From NCBI GenBank assembly GCA_024401215.1, contig JAKSLL010000013.1, forward strand, positions 1 through 57,902: DNA of 57,902 bases, read 5' to 3'. Of the stretch, positions 53,137-57,902 are shown one piece after another. Position numbers and translations under genes: made by a program. How positions within the stretch are numbered: position 1 is the stretch's first letter; every line of letters starts with the position of its first letter. Origin of the DNA: Bacteroidaceae bacterium (GTDB lineage Bacteria; Bacteroidota; Bacteroidia; Bacteroidales; Bacteroidaceae). The notes beneath the pieces are model-generated. The model was not told where the DNA came from and ran no database searches. It worked only from the letters and a program-made list of their open reading frames with translations.

Positions 53137-53195
53137 CAAGTTTCGCTCCACTTTAACTATCCAAACTGAGCAAGTTAAAGTGAAAGTTGAATTAT
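53137..53195. repeat. Dispersed repeat, short copy (CAAGTTTCGC ... AAGTTGAATTAT)
   Basis: The ends are the reverse complement of the ends of the 40189-40354 copy. Inside, CACTTTAAC (53149-53157) and GTTAAAGTG (53174-53182) form a 9-bp perfect stem. It begins six bases after the carbonic anhydrase stop. Confidence 0.6.
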
Positions 53196-53211
53196 CATAT
53201 TGCAATTACTT

Positions 53212-53258
53212 AGTGCGCAGAAAACACGGAGACATTTTATCCGTGTTCTCTGCGCACT
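53212..53258. terminator. Long hairpin after the carbonic anhydrase gene
   Basis: AGTGCGCAGA-AACACGG and CCGTGTT-TCTGCGCACT form an 18-bp stem with one mismatch and an 11-nt loop. Only short T-runs follow. It probably ends both convergent transcripts. Confidence 0.7.
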
Positions 53259-53319
53259 TTATGTTATCAAGCTATACGACGTCGGCAATAGCAATCTTAA
53301 TTAGACAGCGATTATCTCA

Positions 53320-53973
53320 CTACTTTTCGCTCTGAAAATCCAGAATCTCCACATTCCCCCTTCTTGACAAATCACCTGGATTGCTTCCAGGTTCACCCTC
53401 GGGCACCTCCATATTCCGCTTCTCGTAATACCGAAACCAATAAGGTAGAATGCGTCCTTCTTCATCATGGAAAGACATAGGTATAGGTTCAAAAAGCAAA
53501 TCGCCATTATTCTTCACATACGACTTCTGGACCAGTTCTGAACAATACATCTCATCATCAGTAGGACTGAACACGAAATCATACTTACGTCCGATGAACG
53601 ACTTCGCCTTCATTATCGAAGACTCTATATCCACATCACCTTTCACCCTTCCTACAAGGAGAAGTGGCTTTCCGTCTTCACCCTTGTCTGCATTTTCCAC
53701 AAACTCTGAAAGGCTGCACTTCCACACTCCATGCTTCGCTGTTGCTTCTATTATATATGTGCCATCATCTTCGACACTCACAATTGCCACATGATCAATT
53801 TTCTTTTGTTCAACCCCTTTCGTAGAACCGACAATAGAGCGAGCAAATTCAGTTGCAGAAGCTGTGTCAGAAACACAGAAAAGCAAATCCCCATTCTTCA
53901 ATGTTGTTTGGGCAACAGTATTCATAGCGGTCGCACCGATAGCAACAAGAGACAATAATCTATTCTTCATCAT
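53320..53973 (-). CDS. YiiX/YebB-like permuted papain-fold (NlpC/P60 superfamily) protein
   Basis: 217 residues with a signal peptide (cleavage near TVAQT). The circularly permuted NlpC/P60 order is seen: LKNGDLLFCVSD, His in KKIDHVAIVSV (about 58-68), a central region with VGRVKGD, then the catalytic Cys in MYCSELVQKSY (about 140-150). Relatives cut amide or ester bonds in lipids or peptides; the substrate here is unknown. A perfect palindrome sits just upstream of the start. Confidence 0.85.
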   Translation of the reverse strand: MMKNRLLSLVAIGATAMNTVAQTTLKNGDLLFCVSDTASATEFARSIVGSTKGVEQKKIDHVAIVSVEDDGTYIIEATAKHGVWKCSLSEFVENADKGEDGKPLLLVGRVKGDVDIESSIMKAKSFIGRKYDFVFSPTDDEMYCSELVQKSYVKNNGDLLFEPIPMSFHDEEGRILPYWFRYYEKRNMEVPEGEPGSNPGDLSRRGNVEILDFQSEK

Positions 53974-53982
53974 ATGTTTTAA

Positions 53983-54003
53983 ATTGATGCACTATGCATC
54001 AAT
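53983..54003. promoter_or_regulatory. Perfect palindrome, possible operator
   Basis: ATTGATGCA-cta-TGCATCAAT: 9-bp perfect half-sites with a 3-bp centre, 9 bp upstream of the YiiX-like start codon. That placement fits repression at the transcript start, but no regulator is known. Confidence 0.4.
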
Positions 54004-54230
54004 GTATCGTGATTATTCGTATTGACAAAAACAAATGAAACTTTTGGATTCATCTAACGCAATATTTTTCCACTGCCATATTGAAACCAATTTGTATTCA
54101 CCAGCAAATTTAGGCCTTTTTTTAGAAAAACGGCATACAATAATAGTAAAAAACGGCGTCCTTAAATTTTCTTGCAGATGTTTACGACAGCTTTTTTCAC
54201 ATATAAACATTACTGTTCAATTATTATCAC
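54004..54230. other. Gene-free region upstream of bdhA
   Basis: The 362-bp gap between the YiiX-like gene and bdhA holds the palindrome, AT-rich sequence with several A/T runs and a promoter box at 54231. No coding frame or repeat was recognised in it. Confidence 0.4.
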
Positions 54231-54238
54231 TATCTTTG
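54231..54238 (+). promoter_or_regulatory. bdhA promoter, -7 box
   Basis: TATCTTTG preceded by ATCAC, resembling the rpsA and pheS boxes. The leader is about 90 nt. Confidence 0.5.
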
Positions 54239-54335
54239 TATCATTGATTCAACGTGTTAAAGGGAAAATAATGCACAGTTCTTCCGAAACCCGCACCCGA
54301 AACATTCATAACCAAAAATAAACAATTACGACGCA

Positions 54336-55523
54336 ATGAAGAATTTCAATTTTTATGCACCAACACAAGTTGTGTTTGGTCGTGATGCAGAGAATGAGCT
54401 TGCATCATTAGTAAAGAAATATGGTGGTACAAAAGTACTTGTACATTATGGAGGCCAGAGCGCTATCAAATCTGGTCTTATGGCAAAAGTTGAGAAGCAG
54501 CTCAGCGATGCAGGCATCAGCTACGTCAAGCTTGGTGGTGTAGTGCCAAACCCTCGCCTATCTCTCGTACGAAAAGGTATCGAGCTCTGCAAGGCAGAAG
54601 GCATAGACTTCCTTCTTGCTGTTGGTGGCGGTTCAGTCATCGACTCATGCAAGGCAATATCTTCAGGTCGTTTCTTTGACGGTGACGTATGGGACCTCTA
54701 CCTTCACAAAACCTTTGCAACAGAATATCTGCCAATAGGCTGCATACTCACTATTCCTGCAGCAGGCAGCGAGATGAGTAACGGATCGGTCATCACAAAC
54801 GACGAAGTTGACGGATGGCTAAAGAAAGACTATTGTGTTGATGAGTTCCGTTGCAAATTTGCCATCATGAATCCAGAACTCACCTTCACCCTTCCAGCAT
54901 GGCAGACAGCATGCGGTATCACCGACATGATGATGCACACAATGGAGCGTTACTTCAGCAAAGACGACGACATGGAAACAACAGACGCTATAGCAGAATC
55001 CATACTTCGTACATGCATGACTGAAGGTCATAAGGTAATGGAGAATCCTACCGACTATATAAGCCGTGCCAACATAATGTGGGCAGGAAGCGTTGCACAC
55101 AACGACATCACAGGCTGCGGCACAACAGGCGACTGGGCTACACACAACATTGAGCACGAACTCTCAGGCATGTTCGATGTGAGCCATGGTGCTGGACTTG
55201 CTGCTGTATGGGGAAGCTGGGCTCGCTATTCACGCGAAGAGAACATGCCACGATTTGCACGTTTCGCTCGCAATGTCATGGGTATCGATACTACAGGAAT
55301 GAGCGACATTGAAGCAGCAGAAGCAGGCATTCAGGCAATGGAGCGCTTCTTCTCATCTATAGGAATGCCAACAAACATCCACACACTCGTCGGCAAAGAA
55401 ATATCCGATGCTGAGATTGAAGAGATGGCTGACAAATGTACAACAGGCGACACACAGACTATCGGCGGATTGAAGATACTCAAGAAAGCCGATATAATAA
55501 AGATTTATCAGATGGCAAAGTAA
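54336..55523 (+). CDS. Iron-containing alcohol dehydrogenase, BdhA/YqhD type
   Basis: 395 residues. It begins NFNFYAPTQVVFGRDAENELA, as in butanol dehydrogenases and YqhD. The NADPH-binding motif is AVGGGSVIDSCKAI (about 93-106). Metal ligands are Asp and His in GITDMMMHTMERY and His residues in NIEHELSGMFDVSHGAGLA. It reduces a range of aldehydes with NADPH. It differs from the FucO-type enzyme at the left end and is not in an operon with it. Confidence 0.9.
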   Translation: MKNFNFYAPTQVVFGRDAENELASLVKKYGGTKVLVHYGGQSAIKSGLMAKVEKQLSDAGISYVKLGGVVPNPRLSLVRKGIELCKAEGIDFLLAVGGGSVIDSCKAISSGRFFDGDVWDLYLHKTFATEYLPIGCILTIPAAGSEMSNGSVITNDEVDGWLKKDYCVDEFRCKFAIMNPELTFTLPAWQTACGITDMMMHTMERYFSKDDDMETTDAIAESILRTCMTEGHKVMENPTDYISRANIMWAGSVAHNDITGCGTTGDWATHNIEHELSGMFDVSHGAGLAAVWGSWARYSREENMPRFARFARNVMGIDTTGMSDIEAAEAGIQAMERFFSSIGMPTNIHTLVGKEISDAEIEEMADKCTTGDTQTIGGLKILKKADIIKIYQMAK

Positions 55524-55540
55524 CTCGTGCGTATATATAA

Positions 55541-55580
55541 AAAGAGAGCAAGGCATACAAACTGCCCTGCTCTCTTTTTT
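55541..55580 (+). terminator. Terminator after the BdhA-type gene
   Basis: AAAGAGAGCA and TGCTCTCTTT arms with inner GGCA/TGCC, followed by T's. The reverse also has A's, so it may serve both directions. Confidence 0.85.
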
Positions 55581-55622
55581 GTAGAGACACACCCCACTTT
55601 CTTCTATATACAAACCAGCATC

Positions 55623-56414
55623 CTACTGGGCTGCAACAATCTTCTGCATAAGAGCATTCAAGAAATTAGGCAGATCAGCAATAATAGCATCTGCTGACTT
55701 TATATATCCGCCATAGAAAGGTTCCTTTTGTATTGCACTTACCGTCTCATAATCACCAACATCCACTTTTCCCACCATTTTATTAAAGATAATTGCAGGC
55801 ATATTCTGCTTCACATAATCAATCATTGAACCTAAAAATCTATTCATATTCTCACGCCCTTCAGCATCATTATCAGAAACTTGCTCTTCAAACATCTTCT
55901 TAAGCATTATCATAACAGACTCCGTTGACTCATTCAGATGAATCACTTCCGCATACTTATCAAAAGCCTTTTTGTAATCAGTACTACTCTCTATCGGCGC
56001 AACTGCCTCAGGCTTGCCACCAAGCGCAATCATCAAGGCTGCTGCGACAACAATTTCCGACATTTCATTATTAGCAGCAACCTGTGCCTTTGCAATCTTT
56101 TGCATAGATTCTGCATAATCAGGATTGTTAGATACATAATCCATCAACAGAGCAAAATCTCTTTCACTCATATTATCCCGATAATAAGACGCCAGCAATT
56201 CAGCGACATCAGTCTTAAACTTACCATTAAGATATTCCTCGCTCACATTTACACCCGACTTCTTAAATTGCTCTTGCAAGTCAGCAATATCAATATTGGA
56301 GACAATACCAGAGTCCAACAGCTTAGTCAAACCTTCTGAATAAACATCCGCCTTAACCGTTGTAAAACAAAACAACATAGTCATCAAGACGGCAAAAAAC
56401 ATTTTCTTATTCAT
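55623..56414 (-). CDS. Secreted helical protein, DUF2059-like
   Basis: 263 residues with a signal peptide (cleavage near VKADV). The mature protein is almost entirely alpha-helical. LLASYYRDNMSERDFALLMDYVSNNPDYAESMQK resembles the DUF2059-type motif, in which a helix pair precedes a position of the form Y-x-S/N-P. Function is unknown. It stands between the bdhA terminator and tcdA. Confidence 0.6.
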   Translation of the reverse strand: MNKKMFFAVLMTMLFCFTTVKADVYSEGLTKLLDSGIVSNIDIADLQEQFKKSGVNVSEEYLNGKFKTDVAELLASYYRDNMSERDFALLMDYVSNNPDYAESMQKIAKAQVAANNEMSEIVVAAALMIALGGKPEAVAPIESSTDYKKAFDKYAEVIHLNESTESVMIMLKKMFEEQVSDNDAEGRENMNRFLGSMIDYVKQNMPAIIFNKMVGKVDVGDYETVSAIQKEPFYGGYIKSADAIIADLPNFLNALMQKIVAAQ

Positions 56415-56553
56415 AATTTATAGTGATTATATACTATTAGGCAAATAGAAAATAAGAGAAAACGTCAAGCACAACTAACACGAGTTGTTACTGCTTTCGT
56501 ATTAAGGTGTTTTATATGTTTAGTTATGATATATTTGGGGTATTACTTAGAGG

Positions 56554-57405
56554 CTATCCCTCCTTCTTTTCAATCAAGCTATTGATAACCAGCCCTGCTA
56601 TAGACATACCAAAGATGGAAGTGATATGGCAGAGCGAACCGTTGATTTGAGCCTTTGAAGCATTCCAGTCATGTTCAACAACATTCTGACCATCCTCCTC
56701 TGCAGAAACAACTCCTACCTGTCGATTAGCATTATGGCAAACACAAACATCCGTGCCACAAGAATGATTCTCGCCCATATTCAGCATTGGTGGCTCCTCG
56801 CTATACACACATTGGAATTTTCTTGCAGGATACATCTTCTGTCGCTTAAACTTATTTCTCAAAGCACGCGCAAGCGGATCGCCCTTAACCTTCCAGAACT
56901 CAGCCTTTCTCACCATGAACGGATCTGTGCGCAGGGCGGCCCCCATCGACGATATGAACGTAATGTTTTTAGGCAGACTCGTTGCACGAAGAATGAGATC
57001 AGCCTTTTCGGAAAGAGAATCAATAGCATCAATGATGAAATCATAATCCTCCATATGGAACGAATCAGCATTCTCAGCATTATAAATCATCTGCAACGCC
57101 ACGACCTCCGCATCGGGGTTTATTTCAAGCAGTCGTGAGCGCATTGCCTCTACCTTCACAGCACCGATGGTCTTGCTTGTTGCCATCAGCTGTCTATTAC
57201 AGTTAGTCACGCACACCCTGTCGGAATCGACCATAGTGATATGCCTGATACCATTTCTAACCAAAGCCTCAGCGCACCATGAACCCACACCTCCAACACC
57301 GAAAATCAGCACCTTAGCATCATGTATGCGTTTCAAGCATTCATTACCCAACAGCAATTCAGCCCTTCGCTGCATTCCCCTCTCCAAAACTGTCACGTTA
57401 CTCAT
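56554..57405 (-). CDS. tcdA: tRNA threonylcarbamoyladenosine dehydratase
   Basis: 283 residues of the ThiF/E1 family. The ATP-binding motif is VLIFGVGGVGSWCAEALVRNG (about 32-52), then TMVDSDRVCVTNCNRQLMA and the conserved acidic DFIIDAIDSLSEK. The C-terminal part matches TcdA/CsdL (SMGAALRTDPF, SLCHITSIFGMSIAGLVI). It closes the t6A side chain to cyclic t6A in tRNAs that read ANN codons. The second Met (residue 11) is an alternative start. Confidence 0.92.
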   Translation of the reverse strand: MSNVTVLERGMQRRAELLLGNECLKRIHDAKVLIFGVGGVGSWCAEALVRNGIRHITMVDSDRVCVTNCNRQLMATSKTIGAVKVEAMRSRLLEINPDAEVVALQMIYNAENADSFHMEDYDFIIDAIDSLSEKADLILRATSLPKNITFISSMGAALRTDPFMVRKAEFWKVKGDPLARALRNKFKRQKMYPARKFQCVYSEEPPMLNMGENHSCGTDVCVCHNANRQVGVVSAEEDGQNVVEHDWNASKAQINGSLCHITSIFGMSIAGLVINSLIEKKEG

Positions 57406-57421
57406 ATATATATTTAATTTT

Positions 57422-57599
57422 TCAGTAATTATGAAATAAAAACTTCATGAGAATTATTAAAACACATTGGAAGTAAACCCTAAATGTATTGCAAAGCAAA
57501 GACTTACCAAAACGACGAGGACGAGCCAAAAACATATAATTATACTTATCAACAATGTCATACCTCATATCAGTCTTGTTTAGTCTATATGTTATCAAT
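57422..57599 (-). pseudogene. AAA-ATPase-like (DUF1703-associated) N-terminal remnant
   Basis: The minus strand encodes NKTDMRYDIVDKYNYMFLAR followed by PRRFGKSLLCNTFRVYFQ. This is the Walker-A region of the AAA-ATPase-like proteins abundant in Prevotella and Bacteroides. The frame opens only at the preceding stop and ends about 20 residues after the motif. Intact members have about 500 residues, so this is a fragment. It directly follows the Rpn-family gene end. Confidence 0.7.
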
Positions 57600-57902
57600 T
57601 CATTCTACTTCATTAATGGTCTCAACACTTACTCCAAGAGCTTTTGCGATGACATCAATTGGTATATTCTGTGAAAGCATTAGCTTTATGGAAGCTGTTA
57701 ACTGCAACTGCTTCTCTGCAAGCTGATTCTTCTGCTCGTCCAGCTGATTCTTCTGCTCGTCCAGCTGATTCTTCTGCTCGTCCAGCTGACTCTTCTGCTC
57801 ATCCAGCTGACTCTTCTGCTCATCCAACTGACTCTTCTGTTCATCCAGCTGACTCTTCTGCTCATCCAACTGACTCTTCTGCTCATCCAACTGACTCTTC
57901 TG
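57600..57902 (-). CDS. Rpn-family (PD-(D/E)XK nuclease/transposase) protein, C-terminal part only
   Basis: The frame is open to the window edge, so the N-terminal nuclease domain is outside. The visible part starts with tandem DEQKSQL or DEQKNQL heptads (a coiled coil) and ends with AEKQLQLTASIKLMLSQNIP and an HTH-like IDVIAKALGVSVETINEVE. This ending is typical of Rpn recombination-promoting nuclease relatives in Bacteroidales. The assignment rests on this tail alone, without the catalytic domain. Confidence 0.65.
   Translation of the reverse strand, partial: QKSQLDEQKSQLDEQKSQLDEQKSQLDEQKSQLDEQKSQLDEQKNQLDEQKNQLDEQKNQLAEKQLQLTASIKLMLSQNIPIDVIAKALGVSVETINEVE
57721..57902. repeat. 21-bp coding minisatellite
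   Basis: At least 8.7 tandem copies of a 21-bp unit, each encoding one heptad (DEQKSQL or DEQKNQL), reach the window edge. The three copies nearest the gene end share one variant (GATTCTTCTGCTCGTCC) and the rest another (GACTCTTCTGCTCATCC). Confidence 0.95.

Noticed and set aside
57721-57902. Tandem 21-bp repeats as a CRISPR array
   Set aside because: There are no unique spacers. The units are contiguous, in frame and encode heptads.

Overview
The window is chromosomal DNA of a Bacteroidales bacterium, most likely Prevotella or a close relative. The evidence is the promoter style (a TAnnTTTG -7 box, sometimes with TTG about 19-20 bp upstream), the absence of Shine-Dalgarno sequences, the many Bacteroidales-type lipoproteins and DUF families (DUF4837, DUF4421, DUF4348, DUF5686-like), a type IX secretion-type C-terminus, and BspA-like and Rpn-family remnants. 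Most of it is core genome with short operons and good intrinsic terminators. No phage, CRISPR array or intact insertion sequence is visible.

Layout. 1-1700: the 3' part of a membrane LytTR regulator, then two decayed gene ends (an AlbA/RecG-like regulator tail and a BspA-like leucine-rich-repeat tail). 1.7-9.1 kb: fucO and rarA leftward; glyA, rlmN, a DUF4837 lipoprotein and a pdxA-like gene rightward. 9.1-14.7 kb: a probable inositol-lipid locus with a flippase-like membrane protein, an ATP-grasp enzyme, a CDP-alcohol phosphatidyltransferase, a HAD phosphatase and myo-inositol-phosphate synthase. 14.7-22.1 kb: a DUF5686-type outer-membrane protein, an RluA-type pseudouridine synthase, rlmD, a Gfo/Idh/MocA oxidoreductase and a DUF4421 protein. 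22.2-30 kb: a 1469-residue CotH-kinase/lamin-tail secreted protein, galE and rpsA. 30-35.4 kb: a His-tailed small protein overlapping a lipoprotein gene, two peptidases, tRNA-Asp and rnz. 35.5-44.2 kb: zinc-ribbon and membrane proteins of unknown role, a DUF3298-like lipoprotein, a geranylgeranyl-reductase-type flavoprotein with an Lrp regulator, an overlapping operon (nitroreductase, DUF2520, kdsC, maf) and mltG. 44.3-57.4 kb: a multidomain GH43 enzyme, a PhnP-like hydrolase, murB, a DUF4348 lipoprotein, pheS, a lipoprotein-type beta carbonic anhydrase, a YiiX-like peptidase, a BdhA/YqhD-type alcohol dehydrogenase and tcdA. The right edge holds an AAA-ATPase-like remnant and the tail of an Rpn-family protein carrying a coding minisatellite.

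How the genes work together. The clearest pathway is inositol lipid synthesis: inositol 3-phosphate synthase makes the headgroup, the CDP-alcohol transferase attaches it to diacylglycerol, and the HAD enzyme would remove the phosphate. The ATP-grasp and flippase-like genes beside them suggest further headgroup modification or transbilayer movement. Envelope functions dominate the rest (murB, mltG, kdsC, lipoproteins, a T9SS-type surface protein, GH43), mixed with translation genes (rpsA, pheS, rlmN, rlmD, tcdA, tRNA-Asp).

Most unusual signals. (1) At least three families of small intergenic elements with terminal inverted repeats. One has a 315-bp and two 81-86-bp copies whose ends carry outward-facing promoter-like boxes. 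(2) A PdxA homologue that has lost two of its three metal-binding histidines and other active-site residues. (3) A natural octahistidine tail on a small protein whose gene overlaps a lipoprotein gene. (4) An 8.7-copy, 21-bp coding repeat in the Rpn-family tail.
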